64,000 nt of DNA from CAWGLW01 sp963823525 (GCA_963823525.1 CAWGLW010000001.1:496001-560000), one strand, 5' to 3'; shown: positions 1 through 9,170, numbered from the stretch's first letter. Numbers and translations: made by a program. Notes: a model not told the origin generated them from the sequence alone.

Positions 1-730
1 AATTGGGCTGCTTGCGCCGCAACTCGAGGTATTCGCCGAGCGCCTCTCTCGCCGACTCCGACAGCCGCAGCCCGAGCTGGCCAACCATCGTGGCTGCAAT
101 CGCCTCGAGTTCCGCTACCGTGTAGTCGGGGAAGTCGATGTGGTGGGCAACGCGCGAGGCGAGTCCGGGATTGCTCTGGAAAAACGTGTCCATTCGGGAC
201 TTGTAGCCGGCGAAAATGACAACCAGGTCGTCCCGCTGGTTTTCCATCACCTGCATCAGTATCTCGATCGCTTCCTGCCCGTAATCGCGCTCGTTTTCCG
301 GTCGGTAGAGGTAGTAGGCCTCATCGATAAACAGCACGCCGCCCATGGCGCGCTTGAGGACCTCCTTGGTTTTTGGTGCCGTATGACCAATGTACTGACC
401 AACGAGATCGTCCCGCGTAACGGTCACGAGGTGACCTTTGCGAACGTGACCCAGCCGGTGCAGGATCGTCGCCATTCGCATCGCGACGGTGGTCTTGCCG
501 GTGCCAGGATTGCCGCTGAAGCACATATGCAGTGAAGGCTTGGTCACCTCGACGCCGAGTGCGGCACGCGCCTTGTCGACGACAAGCAGTGAGGCAATCT
601 CGCGGATGCGGGTCTTGACCGGGACCAGGCCGACGAGCTCGCGGTCAAGCTCGTCGAGCACCTCGCTGACACCGGTTTCCTCGAGCAAATGATTCAGGTC
701 GATCATCTGGTCCTGGCCATCGTCGCCCAT
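1..730 (-). CDS. cbbX: Red-type RuBisCO activase CbbX (partial, C-terminus beyond the left edge)
   Basis: CbbX is the AAA+ remodelling ATPase that frees red-type form I RuBisCO from inhibitory sugar phosphates, acting on the large-subunit C-terminus in the cytosol. The 243 visible codons show a Walker A motif GNPGTGKTT at about residues 73-81, Walker B VLFIDEAYY at 132-140, and the CbbX-typical stretch AGYKSRMDTFFQSNPGL near 174-190. The ATG at 730 is preceded by GAGGA about 6 nt upstream. It lies 21 nt after cbbS on the same strand, so cbbL-cbbS-cbbX form one operon. CbbX is typically around 300 aa, so roughly 60 residues should lie outside the window. Identification is firm from motifs and context. 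Confidence 0.93.
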   Translation of the reverse strand, partial: MGDDGQDQMIDLNHLLEETGVSEVLDELDRELVGLVPVKTRIREIASLLVVDKARAALGVEVTKPSLHMCFSGNPGTGKTTVAMRMATILHRLGHVRKGHLVTVTRDDLVGQYIGHTAPKTKEVLKRAMGGVLFIDEAYYLYRPENERDYGQEAIEILMQVMENQRDDLVVIFAGYKSRMDTFFQSNPGLASRVAHHIDFPDYTVAELEAIAATMVGQLGLRLSESAREALGEYLELRRKQPN

Positions 731-751
731 GTCGAATCCTCGCTACCTGCC

Positions 752-1144
752 TCAGGCGCCGATACGCTCCAGCTTGTAACGTATCGAGCGGCCAGGTCCC
801 TCTTCTCTCTGCAGTCGATACTGTGCCTCGACTGCCGGGCGATTGACGATGAACGACATGCGCATGGTCTCGAAACCACGGGTGGAATCAAAGGCGTTGA
901 TCTTGATGTACTGATCACCGTGCAGTTTGCGGCATTCCTTCAATTCGCCTATGGCACCGGCCGGGTCCCGCAGATCGAACATCGGCAGGCCCCACATCTC
1001 CCACATCGTATTGCGCGGGTGCGGATCGTCGGTGTACTCGATCGATACAGCCCAGCCCTGTTCCAGCGCGTACTCGACCTGCTTCGCAATCTGCTCATCC
1101 GTCAGGTCCGGCAGAAAAGAAAACGTTCCCTGGGTAATTCTCAT
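752..1144 (-). CDS. cbbS: RuBisCO small subunit, red-type (form I)
   Basis: This 130-aa protein is the small subunit of the L8S8 RuBisCO hexadecamer. The diagnostic segments are visible: GWAVSIEYTDDPHPRNTMW near residues 30-48, followed by EMWGLPMFD. The protein continues past the core with a C-terminal extension (EEGPGRSIRYKLERIGA), as red-type small subunits do to form the extra hairpin in the central pore. The ATG at 1144 follows a strong AAGGAGA ribosome site; an in-frame ATG 36 nt upstream lies at the very end of cbbL without such a site and was not used. The gap to cbbL is only 10 nt, so the two subunits are co-transcribed. Confidence 0.96.
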   Translation of the reverse strand: MRITQGTFSFLPDLTDEQIAKQVEYALEQGWAVSIEYTDDPHPRNTMWEMWGLPMFDLRDPAGAIGELKECRKLHGDQYIKINAFDSTRGFETMRMSFIVNRPAVEAQYRLQREEGPGRSIRYKLERIGA

Positions 1145-1154
1145 GTTGGTCTCC

Positions 1155-2642
1155 TTAGGCCACGCTGACCGATGGCACAAAGTCCGAGGTGTCGGTTGAA
1201 GCGTAGTTGAAGGTCACGTCTTTCCAGGTCGCCAGCGCCGCCTCCAGCGGACGGCAGGTCTTCGCCGCAGCCGTCAGTATGTCCGGGCCTTCGTTGAGGA
1301 TGTCGCGGCCCTCGTTGCGCGCCAGCACCATCGCCTCGAGCGCGACGCGGTTGGCGGTCGCACCGGCATGGATACCCATGGGATGGCCAATGGTGCCGCC
1401 GCCGAACTGCAGGACGACATCGTCGCCGAACAGGTCGAGCAACTGATGCATCTGGCCCGCGTGAATGCCGCCGGAGGCCACCGGCATGACCTTGCGCATG
1501 CCCGCCCAGTCCATGTCGAAGAACACGCCGCGAGGCAGGTCCTTGACCAGATGGTCGTCACGACACACGTTGTAGTAGCCCTGCACGGTCATCGGGTCGC
1601 CTTCGAGCTTGCCGACCGCGGTGCCCGCGTGGAGGTGATCGACTCCGGCCAGTCGCAGCCACTTGGCGATTACACGGAAGGAAATACCGTGATTCTTCTG
1701 ACGCGTGTACGTGCCGTGTCCGGCACGATGCATGTGCAGGATCATGTCGTTCGCACGCGCCCACTCGGAGATCGACTGGATCGCGGTCCAGCCAATGATC
1801 AGGTCGACCATGATGATGGCCGAACCGAGATCCCGCGCGAATTCGGCGCGCCGGTACATCTCCTCCATCGTCCCGGCCGTGATGTTCAGGTAATGGCCCT
1901 TGACCTCTCCACTGCAGGCCTGCGCTTTGTTCACCGCCTCCATGCAGAACAGAAACCGGTCACGCCAGTGCATGAACGGCTGGGAGTTGATGTTCTCGTC
2001 GTCCTTGGTGAAATCGAGCCCGCCCTTGAGTGCCTCATAGACGACCCGGCTGTAGTTCTTCCCCGACAGACCGAGCTTCGGCTTGACGGTCGCGCCGAGC
2101 AGCGGCCGACCGTACTTATCCAGGCGCTCGCGCTCAACGATAATCCCGGTCGGCGGGCCCTTGTATGTCTTGATGTAGGCTGGCGGCAGGTACATGTCCT
2201 CGAGCCGGGCCGCCCTCAAGGGCTTGAAGCTGAACACATTGCCGATCAGCGAGGCGGTGAGATTGGCGATCGAGCCTTCCTCGAAGAGATCCAGCGCATA
2301 GGCGATCCAGGCGAAATACTGGCCGGGCGTACCCGGGACCGGCTGCACATCAAAGGCCTTCGCGCGGTAGTTCTCGGAGGCCGTCAGGCGGTCTGTCCAT
2401 ACCACCGTCCAGGTGGCCGTTGATGATTCGCCGGCCACGGCGGCGGCGGCTTCCTCGGGGTCGACACCCTCCTGTGGCGTGATGCGAAACAGGCAGACAA
2501 TGTCGGTCGCGGTGGGCTCGTAATCGGGAACCCAGTAGCCCATGTCCCTGTACTTGAGGACACCCGCCTGATATCGCACTGCAGTATTACCGGTCGTTCG
2601 CTGGCCGGTTTCTTCCCTGGAAGAAGTACCCGTCTTTGCCAT
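1155..2642 (-). CDS. cbbL: RuBisCO large subunit, form I red-type (form IC-like)
   Basis: This is the catalytic large subunit that carboxylates ribulose 1,5-bisphosphate in the Calvin cycle. With the ATG at 2642 it is 495 aa. The active-site segments are intact: TVKPKLGLSGKNY (Lys187/Lys189), the carbamylated lysine in GGLDFTKDDE (Lys213), the HRAGHGTYTR block near 305-314, and loop 6 GKLEGD (Lys345). The long N-terminus (SSREETGQRTTGN), the adjacent CbbX and the small-subunit extension all indicate the red type. GAGGG sits upstream of the 2642 ATG; a GTG at 2660 is possible but has no ribosome site. It is the first gene of cbbLSX and is divergent from cbbR. Confidence 0.97.
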   Translation of the reverse strand: MAKTGTSSREETGQRTTGNTAVRYQAGVLKYRDMGYWVPDYEPTATDIVCLFRITPQEGVDPEEAAAAVAGESSTATWTVVWTDRLTASENYRAKAFDVQPVPGTPGQYFAWIAYALDLFEEGSIANLTASLIGNVFSFKPLRAARLEDMYLPPAYIKTYKGPPTGIIVERERLDKYGRPLLGATVKPKLGLSGKNYSRVVYEALKGGLDFTKDDENINSQPFMHWRDRFLFCMEAVNKAQACSGEVKGHYLNITAGTMEEMYRRAEFARDLGSAIIMVDLIIGWTAIQSISEWARANDMILHMHRAGHGTYTRQKNHGISFRVIAKWLRLAGVDHLHAGTAVGKLEGDPMTVQGYYNVCRDDHLVKDLPRGVFFDMDWAGMRKVMPVASGGIHAGQMHQLLDLFGDDVVLQFGGGTIGHPMGIHAGATANRVALEAMVLARNEGRDILNEGPDILTAAAKTCRPLEAALATWKDVTFNYASTDTSDFVPSVSVA

Positions 2643-2745
2643 TGTTTTACCCTCGCTCACACTTGATTGGCTTCTCAGAACACTGTATTTGCTCCTACTA
2701 ATAAAAGATACTTAGTATTTCTGCATAACTACTTAAGTTTTACTT
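2643..2745. promoter_or_regulatory. Divergent cbbL/cbbR control region with candidate CbbR operators
   Basis: The 103-bp spacer between the divergent cbbL and cbbR starts is strikingly AT-rich against its GC-rich surroundings. It holds an 11-bp perfect palindrome ATACTTAGTAT (2708-2718), an 8-bp palindrome ACTTAAGT (2731-2738), and three ACTTA repeats. A TNA-N7-TNA arrangement, the half-site form described for CbbR, is seen at 2702-2714. That LysR regulators bind such dyads between divergent genes is established; that these particular sites are used is inference. No clear sigma-70 hexamer pair was assigned. Confidence 0.45.
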
Positions 2746-3705
2746 ATGGAACAGCGGAACATTAGCTTGAGGCAACTGCAGGTCATGAAGGCGGTCGTGG
2801 ATAACGGATCGATGGCACAAGCCGGTCGCCAGTTGTTCATGACCGGACCGGCCGTCACGCAGCAGATTCAGCAACTGGAGAAAACGATCGGCGCACCGGC
2901 CTTCGACCGGATTGGACGCCGGCTGCGGCTCACGGCGGTTGGCGAACGAGTACTCGCCGCCGCCGGCGACGTGCAGAGACGGCTGGGCCGGCTGAGCAAG
3001 GAGCTCGATGCGATTCGCAAACGCGACGATGGCACGCTGCACCTGGGAATTCTCGCCACCGGCACTCACATCCTGCCGCCTCTGCTGGCCGAATTCCGGA
3101 AGAACACGCCGGGGATTGCCGTTCACATGGCCGTTTCCAGTCGCGAAGACCTCGTTCAACGCCTGATGGACGGCGAGGTGGACCTGGCGCTGATGGGGCG
3201 TGGGCCGGACGCCCGGACGACCCGCGAGGCCGTGACCGGAGACCCGCTGACGCGCGAACCTTTCGCGAGCAACCCGCACGTGATCATTGCCTGGCCCGGA
3301 CATCCGCTGGCGGGGGCCAGCGACGTCTCGCCGATCGAACTTCGCCACGAGAGCATCGTGCAACGCGAACGCGGCTCGGGCACACGCGGCATGCTCGACG
3401 GTTTCCTGGCCATGCACCGCATCGCCCCGCGTGAGCGGATCACGGTCAGCGGCAATGAAATGGTCAAGCACGCGGTGATGTCACGCCTGGGCGTGAGCCT
3501 GACGTCGATGCACACGCTCTCTCTTGAACTGCAGAGCGGCGCATTGATCCGGCTCGACATCGCCCATACACCGATTCTGCGGACCTGGTACGTGGTTCAC
3601 CACACGGTCCGCTGGCTGCCACCTGCGGCCGCCGCCTTCCGCGATTACCTGCTCAACGAAGGCGCCCGCAAGGTCGAATCCCATACCCGGGAACTGCTGG
3701 CCTGA
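2746..3705 (+). CDS. cbbR: LysR-family regulator of the RuBisCO operon (CbbR-like)
   Basis: This 319-aa protein has the standard LysR layout: an N-terminal winged helix-turn-helix (about residues 8-66, with GSMAQAGRQLFMTGPAVTQQ as the recognition region) and a two-lobed periplasmic-binding-like effector domain behind it. Its start lies 103 bp from cbbL on the opposite strand, the classic arrangement for CbbR, which activates cbb genes in response to metabolites such as RuBP or NADPH. The symbol rests on family plus position, since the protein sequence alone only says LysR type. No convincing Shine-Dalgarno sequence precedes the ATG, which suggests weak or leaderless translation. Confidence 0.85.
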   Translation: MEQRNISLRQLQVMKAVVDNGSMAQAGRQLFMTGPAVTQQIQQLEKTIGAPAFDRIGRRLRLTAVGERVLAAAGDVQRRLGRLSKELDAIRKRDDGTLHLGILATGTHILPPLLAEFRKNTPGIAVHMAVSSREDLVQRLMDGEVDLALMGRGPDARTTREAVTGDPLTREPFASNPHVIIAWPGHPLAGASDVSPIELRHESIVQRERGSGTRGMLDGFLAMHRIAPRERITVSGNEMVKHAVMSRLGVSLTSMHTLSLELQSGALIRLDIAHTPILRTWYVVHHTVRWLPPAAAAFRDYLLNEGARKVESHTRELLA

Positions 3706-3769
3706 CCAACGAAGGGGGCGCCAGACGGCATTGGAGCGTCCTGTGCGCGGCGTGGCAATTCGATCCCGA

Positions 3770-4600
3770 TCAGTGTCTGCCCAGCCAGTCCCTGAGTTCG
3801 CCGATGACCTGATCTTTTTCGGGCTCGTTATAGACCTCGTGAAACAGACCCGGGTAGGTCTTGAACTCACGATCCGTGGCCGTTGCCCGGCGGTAGACGT
3901 CTCGAACACCGTCCAGCGGCACGAGGCTGTCCGCCGTGCCATGCTGTATCAGCATGGGCAGGCGCAGCCCGGCGATTTCATCGGGGAACCTGGCCATGGC
4001 CTGCAGCAGTTCGGCCACGGTCCGTGCGGGAATCGAGCCGCTGTGAACCAGGGGATCGCTTTCGTAGCGGCTCACCACGTCGGGATCGCGACTGACCGCC
4101 TCGGCCGGCAGTTTCAATGCGCCGACATTCGGCAGCACCACGGACAACATCCTGACCATGGCCAGCTTCGTCGGCGATACGATTTCGGCCGCGGCAAGCG
4201 CCGGCCCCGACAGGACAAGGCCTTGGAGACTGCCCTGGATTCGCAGGGCGGTCGCGGTCGCAATCGCACCGCCCATGCTGTGCCCGAGCAGGAAGACCGG
4301 TGCGCCCGGGTGACGCTGTGCCGAGCGGCCGACGAACGTGCTCAAATCCGTGACCAGGTAGGAAAAGCGATCGATATTGGCACGATGGCCGGGCGATCGG
4401 CCGTGCCCGCGGTGATCGAGTGCGTAAACGGCGTAACCGTCATCGACCAGCCGACCGGCGAGCTCGTCATAACGGCCACCGTGTTCGGCCAGCCCGTGAG
4501 CGATAACGACGACCGCCCGCGGGCTGTGCTCAGGAACCCAGGACTGAGCATACAGGTCCAGCCCCCCAAATCCCGGCGTGTTCATCTCCCCGTGTTTCAT
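3770..4600 (-). CDS. Alpha/beta hydrolase, monoacylglycerol lipase-like
   Basis: The 276-aa protein has the serine-aminopeptidase-S33/monoglyceride lipase pattern. It shows the oxyanion segment HGLAEHGGRY (35-44), the motif DHRGHGRS near 62-69, the nucleophile elbow GHSMGG (Ser108), the acid Asp224 in QHGTADSLVP and His254 in PGLFHEVYNE. The family hydrolyses monoacylglycerols or lysophospholipids; the substrate here is not known. No signal peptide is evident, so a cytosolic or membrane-peripheral location is likely. It starts 40 nt downstream of the haloalkane-dehalogenase-like gene on the same strand and is probably co-transcribed. An ATG 5 codons downstream is an alternative start. The 65-bp gap to cbbR holds nothing obvious. 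Confidence 0.85.
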   Translation of the reverse strand: MKHGEMNTPGFGGLDLYAQSWVPEHSPRAVVVIAHGLAEHGGRYDELAGRLVDDGYAVYALDHRGHGRSPGHRANIDRFSYLVTDLSTFVGRSAQRHPGAPVFLLGHSMGGAIATATALRIQGSLQGLVLSGPALAAAEIVSPTKLAMVRMLSVVLPNVGALKLPAEAVSRDPDVVSRYESDPLVHSGSIPARTVAELLQAMARFPDEIAGLRLPMLIQHGTADSLVPLDGVRDVYRRATATDREFKTYPGLFHEVYNEPEKDQVIGELRDWLGRH

Positions 4601-4640
4601 GACGCGCTGCCCCGTTGACTTTCCATCTCCGCGTGACCGA

Positions 4641-5555
4641 TCAGCGGTCGCCAAAGGCTGCGAGCGCGGCCTGCGCAACTTCGCGACCATGCTCCTGCAC
4701 GAAATGACCGGCCTGTGCGAGTTCCAGGGGTGGCGGACAACCACGTATCATCTTCGCCAGCGCCTGCATGACGGGCGGTCCAAGCACCGGGTCTTTCATT
4801 CCGATGGCCATGAAAGTCGGACCCTGCCATTTTTCGCGCAGATACTCCGCCGCCTTGAGAGACTCGGCAACGCCATCCATGTCCGGCCGTACCGGTACCA
4901 GTTCCGGAAAACGCCTTGCGCCCGCCCGGTAACGGGCATCCGGGAACGGCGCCGCATAGGCGGCGGCCTCGCCGTCGCTGAGGGTCGGCTCCGACTGCTT
5001 CATCAATCGCGCGATGTCGAAATCGGGATTCGACGCAACAAATGCTTTCCAGCTGTCGAATCCCGGCCCGGGTGACCTGCCGGTACCCAGCCCGGTATTC
5101 ATCACGATCAGCCGGTCGATACGCTCAGGAAACTGACCCGGCAACGTCAGGCCGAGCAACCCGCCCCAGTCCTGCACGACCAGCGTGATGCGTCGAAGAT
5201 TCAGCGATTCGATGAATCGCAACAGAAGGTTGCGGTGAAACGTATATGTATAAATGGCGTCATCCACCGGTTTATCGGAACGCCCGAAACCGAGCAGGTC
5301 CGGTACGACGACGCGATGTCCGGCGGCGGTGAATACCGGGATCATCTTGCGATAGAGATAGCACCAGGTCGGCTGTCCGTGCAGGCACAGCACGGTGCGA
5401 TCGCTGCCCGGTTCGGGGGGCGTCTCATCGAGGTAATGCGCCCTCAGCCCCTCGTAGCCAGGCAGCGACTCCAGATAATGTGGTGCAAAGTCGAAGCCCG
5501 GCAGGCCCTCAAAGCGCTGATCGGGTGTACGTAATGCCTGTATTGCCGTGCTCAT
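4641..5555 (-). CDS. Haloalkane dehalogenase-like alpha/beta hydrolase
   Basis: The 304-aa protein carries the signature of DhlA/DhmA-type haloalkane dehalogenases. HGQPTWCYLYRKM lies at 59-71, and the nucleophile is an aspartate in VVQDWGG (Asp129) rather than the serine of ordinary esterases. The following Trp130 is a halide-binding position in the family. Asp255 (GMKDPVLG) and His284 (AGHFVQEHG) complete the triad. Known family members cleave carbon-halogen bonds in haloalkanes; some relatives are epoxide hydrolases, but those lack this Gln-Asp-Trp context. AGGAGG stands 6 nt before the ATG. It is followed by a lipase-like gene in the same direction. The natural substrate cannot be read from sequence. 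Confidence 0.85.
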   Translation of the reverse strand: MSTAIQALRTPDQRFEGLPGFDFAPHYLESLPGYEGLRAHYLDETPPEPGSDRTVLCLHGQPTWCYLYRKMIPVFTAAGHRVVVPDLLGFGRSDKPVDDAIYTYTFHRNLLLRFIESLNLRRITLVVQDWGGLLGLTLPGQFPERIDRLIVMNTGLGTGRSPGPGFDSWKAFVASNPDFDIARLMKQSEPTLSDGEAAAYAAPFPDARYRAGARRFPELVPVRPDMDGVAESLKAAEYLREKWQGPTFMAIGMKDPVLGPPVMQALAKMIRGCPPPLELAQAGHFVQEHGREVAQAALAAFGDR

Positions 5556-5685
5556 CGCTCACCTCCTCTGGACGAGTCACGCTACCACTGAAACAGCAGC
5601 AGTCCAAGACGAGCGGAATCGGACTTGCCGGCTTGCGCCCCGGCTGCCAGCATCACCTCTTCGCCCGGCCATCAGTGCAGATTTC

Positions 5686-7782
5686 GTGAAGCAGAATTCG
5701 ACCCGAAACCGCGCATGCCCTTTGGCGGCCTCCTGGCTGGCGGTGGCGCTACTCCTGCCCACGCTCGCGAACGCGAAGGACATTGCCGAGCCCCCGTCCC
5801 TGCCGGCATTTACGCCGCTGCCCGCCGGCCTGCACGCCAACGGCATGCCAAAGATTCCGGCTGCCATTGCAGGCCGGGTGGCCCGCTACGCGGACTTTCG
5901 TCCCAGCGTGCTCGCTGGCTGGCACCCGTATCGTCATGAGGTCCTGGCCCTGGCCCAGGCGCGGGAGACGGCGCAGGTCTATGAACTGGCCGCACCGGGC
6001 GGCCGGCTGCAGCAATTGACCCGGGCGGCCGAGCGGATCGGCGATGCCAGCTGGCCGCGCCACAGCGACGACTATTTCATTTTTGTGTCTGACCACGATG
6101 GCGATGAGTCCTGGCAGATCTACCGGCAGGACACTCGTGGCGCAGGCGTTACGCTGCTCACCGACGGCGGTGCTTCCCAGAACATGCTGGGCGCCTGGTC
6201 AAACGAGAATGACCGGCTCGCGTTCGGGTCGACCCGGCGCAACGGTGTCGATCGCGACATTTATGTCATGGATCCGCTGGACCCGGACAGCACACGGCTG
6301 GTTATGGAAGTCTCGGGTGCCGGCTGGAACCCGCTCGACTGGTCGCCGGATGACAGCAAGCTGGCCATCCTGCAGTACGTCTCCGCAGTGGAGAGTTACA
6401 TCTGGACCGTGGATGTCGCCACAGGCGCCAAGGCAGCCGTAACGCGGCTGCCGGCAGCGGTGGCCTCGGTGACCGGCACCACCGGGTGGTCCTCACCGGC
6501 ACGAGGCAGCCGGTCATCCGCTCGGGACAGCCGCGCGGAAGCGGACGAGTCCCGGGTGCGTGTGGCCTACGCAGGAGCCCAGTTCAGTCACGACGGCCTC
6601 GGCCTGTACACCGCGACCGACCGGGGGACAGAGTTCAAGCAACTCGCCTATATCGATCTCAGTTCGGGACGCCACAGTTACCTGACCGCTCACCTGCGCT
6701 GGGACGTTGAAGAGTTCGCGCTTTCGGATGACGGGCAGACGATCGCATTTACGACCAACGAAAACGGGGTTAGCGTTCTGCGGCTGCTCGACACGGCAAC
6801 CGGGCGGGAACTGCCGCGCCCTGAACTGCCGATACACGGCGTCATCAATGACCTGACCTGGCATGCCGACGGGCAATTGCTTGGGTTTACCGTCAATGCT
6901 GCGAGCACGCCCAGTGACATCTATGCCCTGGACACGGAAACCGGGGCGCTCGAACGATGGACGGCCGCCCGGGCGAGGGAGATCGACACCGACGAGTTTC
7001 CCGAGCCGCAGTTCGTGAGCTGGAAGAGTTTTGATGGGGTGGAAGTGCCGGCCTTGCTTTACCAGCCACCGGCTCGATTCACCGGCCCACGGGCAGTCCT
7101 GGCACTGATACACGGCGGTCCGGAAGGCCAGGCGCGCCCGGGTTTTCTGGGAAGCGCCAATTTCTTCCTGCTGGAAATGGGTGTCGCGCTGTTGATGCCG
7201 AACGTTCGCGGATCCACCGGATTCGGGAAGCGCTACGTGGGCCTGGACGATGACCGGAAACGTGAAGATGCCGTGCGCGACCTGGGCGCGATGCTCGACT
7301 GGATTGACGCTCAGCCCGGTCTCGATGCAGAGCGCGTCATGCTGACCGGCGGCAGTTACGGAGGTTATCTCACGCTGGCCGCGACGGCCTCCTACAGCGA
7401 GCGGGTGCGCTGTGCGATGTCGATTGCCGGGATCTCCGACTTTGTCACGTTCCTGCGTTCCACCGGCGATTACCGGCGGGATTTCCGTCGCGTCGAGTAC
7501 GGCGATGAACGAGACCGCCGCACCAGGAGGTTTCTCCGCAGGATCTCGCCATTAAACAACGCGCACCGCATAAAGAGCCCGCTGTTTATCGTGCACGGCC
7601 GAAATGACCCGAGAGTGCCATACGCGGAGGCCGAACAGCTCGTGACGAACGTCAGAGGAAACGATGTGCCGGTCTGGTACCTGCTCGGCGACGACGAAGG
7701 TCACGGCTTCGCAAGAAAAACCAACCAGGACTACCAGTTCTACGCCACTATCGCCTTCATGCAGACTTACTTGCTGAACTGA
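5686..7782 (+). CDS. Exported S9-family (prolyl oligopeptidase-type) serine peptidase
   Basis: The 698-aa product begins with a signal peptide (hydrophobic core ASWLAVALLLPTLANA, likely cleaved after ANA) and acts in the periplasm or outside. The middle part has WD40-like beta-propeller repeats such as DHDGDESWQIYR and WSPDDSKLA. The C-terminal alpha/beta hydrolase domain has the triad Ser557 (GGSYGGY), Asp641 (HGRNDPRVPY) and His673 (EGHGF). The GTG at 5686 is chosen because it begins the signal peptide; the frame stays open upstream to an ATG at 5548, but that would overlap the divergent dehalogenase start and precede the signal sequence. No strong ribosome site is visible. Acyl-aminoacyl or dipeptidyl peptidase activity is likely. 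Confidence 0.88.
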   Translation: MKQNSTRNRACPLAASWLAVALLLPTLANAKDIAEPPSLPAFTPLPAGLHANGMPKIPAAIAGRVARYADFRPSVLAGWHPYRHEVLALAQARETAQVYELAAPGGRLQQLTRAAERIGDASWPRHSDDYFIFVSDHDGDESWQIYRQDTRGAGVTLLTDGGASQNMLGAWSNENDRLAFGSTRRNGVDRDIYVMDPLDPDSTRLVMEVSGAGWNPLDWSPDDSKLAILQYVSAVESYIWTVDVATGAKAAVTRLPAAVASVTGTTGWSSPARGSRSSARDSRAEADESRVRVAYAGAQFSHDGLGLYTATDRGTEFKQLAYIDLSSGRHSYLTAHLRWDVEEFALSDDGQTIAFTTNENGVSVLRLLDTATGRELPRPELPIHGVINDLTWHADGQLLGFTVNAASTPSDIYALDTETGALERWTAARAREIDTDEFPEPQFVSWKSFDGVEVPALLYQPPARFTGPRAVLALIHGGPEGQARPGFLGSANFFLLEMGVALLMPNVRGSTGFGKRYVGLDDDRKREDAVRDLGAMLDWIDAQPGLDAERVMLTGGSYGGYLTLAATASYSERVRCAMSIAGISDFVTFLRSTGDYRRDFRRVEYGDERDRRTRRFLRRISPLNNAHRIKSPLFIVHGRNDPRVPYAEAEQLVTNVRGNDVPVWYLLGDDEGHGFARKTNQDYQFYATIAFMQTYLLN

Positions 7783-7802
7783 TCGCCGGGAGCCATCAGC
7801 CT

Positions 7803-9170
7803 ATGTCCGAATTTCATGCATGGATGAGTGCAATCAATGGGTTTGTCTGGGGGCCGGCCATGCTGGCCCTGATCCTGGGCACGGGGCTTTACCTGCAGAT
7901 TCGGCTCGGGGGCATGCCGATACGGAAGATTGGCAGCGGACTGCGTCTCGTATGGCGTGGCCGCACCGGCGATGCAGACGGACAAGGTGAAGTCAGTCCT
8001 TTTGCGGCACTGATGACCACACTGGCGGCGACCATCGGTGTCGGCAACATCGCGGGCGTCGCGACGGCGATTGCGCTCGGCGGACCGGGCGCGTTGTTCT
8101 GGATGTGGATGACCGCAATGGTCGGCATGGCGACCAAGTACGCTGAAGTCGTGCTTGCCGTGCACTATCGCGAACGCGACGCCTCGGGCCGCTGGGTGGG
8201 TGGCCCGATGTACGCGATTCGAAAAGGGCTCGGCAGCCGGTGGGCCTGGCTTGGATCGGCCTTCGCACTGTTTGGCGGGCTGGCCGGATTTGGCATCGGC
8301 AACATGGTGCAGTCCAACAGCATCGCCGCTGCAATGCAGACCTCTTTTGGCGTGACACCGGCCGTGACCGGCGTCGTGATATGCGCGCTGACCGCCGCCG
8401 TCGTTCTCGGGGGTATCAAGCGGATCGCGGCCGTGGCCGGCTGGCTGGTACCGTTTATGGCGATCGGCTATGTGCTGGCCGCACTCGTTGTCTTACTGAC
8501 CCACGCGGCCGACATTCCGGCGGCCTTCGTCTATATCGTGAGGAATGCATTTGCCCCGACGGCTGCGGTCGGCGGCTTTGCGGGGGCAGCCGTGATGGCC
8601 GCTGTTCGCTACGGCGTGGCGCGGGGGATATTTTCCAATGAAGCCGGTCTTGGCACGGCCGGTATCGCGCAGGCGGCCGGTGTCAGTTCGAGCCCGGTGC
8701 GCAGCGGCATGATCGGAATGATGGGCACTTTTTTCGACACGCTGGTGGTCTGCACCATGACGGGCCTGGCGATCGTGGTTTCCGGTGCCTGGCAATCGGG
8801 GGAAAGCGGCGCATCATTGACCCAGCTTGCGTTTCAGTCGGCACTCCCCGGTATCGGCGACGACCTCGTCGCCGTCGCACTCGCCGTCTTCGCACTGACG
8901 ACCATTTTCGGCTGGGGCTACTACGGTGAACGATGTTGGGAATTCCTGGTGGGCGAACGGGCCATCCGGCCGTTTCGCTGGCTGTGGACAGCGATGGTGT
9001 TCGTCGGCGCGGTGACCCAGCTCGATACGGTCTGGCAGGTCGCCGACACGCTGAACGCGCTGATGGCTGCGCCGAACCTGATCGCGCTGATTGCCCTGGC
9101 GCCCGTCGTGGTTCGCCTGACACGCGAACAGATCTCCAGTGTCCTCGCATCCGCCGGGATGGTAGATTGA
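7803..9170 (+). CDS. AGCS-family sodium:alanine (glycine) symporter
   Basis: This 455-aa inner-membrane protein has about ten or eleven hydrophobic helices and the AGCS landmarks: ATIGVGNIAGVATAIALGGP near residues 75-94, GGPMYAI near 136-142, and FSNEAGLGTAGIAQA near 275-290. The family couples Na+ or H+ uptake to import of alanine, glycine or related amino acids. It begins 20 nt after the S9 peptidase stop, so the two genes are likely co-transcribed and could work as a peptide degradation and amino acid uptake pair; that link is inference. GGGAG lies about 10 nt before the start. Confidence 0.92.
   Translation: MSEFHAWMSAINGFVWGPAMLALILGTGLYLQIRLGGMPIRKIGSGLRLVWRGRTGDADGQGEVSPFAALMTTLAATIGVGNIAGVATAIALGGPGALFWMWMTAMVGMATKYAEVVLAVHYRERDASGRWVGGPMYAIRKGLGSRWAWLGSAFALFGGLAGFGIGNMVQSNSIAAAMQTSFGVTPAVTGVVICALTAAVVLGGIKRIAAVAGWLVPFMAIGYVLAALVVLLTHAADIPAAFVYIVRNAFAPTAAVGGFAGAAVMAAVRYGVARGIFSNEAGLGTAGIAQAAGVSSSPVRSGMIGMMGTFFDTLVVCTMTGLAIVVSGAWQSGESGASLTQLAFQSALPGIGDDLVAVALAVFALTTIFGWGYYGERCWEFLVGERAIRPFRWLWTAMVFVGAVTQLDTVWQVADTLNALMAAPNLIALIALAPVVVRLTREQISSVLASAGMVD

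Noticed and set aside
1368..2423. A 351-codon open frame antisense to cbbL
   Set aside because: High-GC shadow of a well-conserved gene; no ribosome site and no recognisable product.
5548..5685. N-terminal extension of the S9 peptidase from an upstream ATG
   Set aside because: It would precede a clear signal peptide and overlap the divergent dehalogenase start and its ribosome site.
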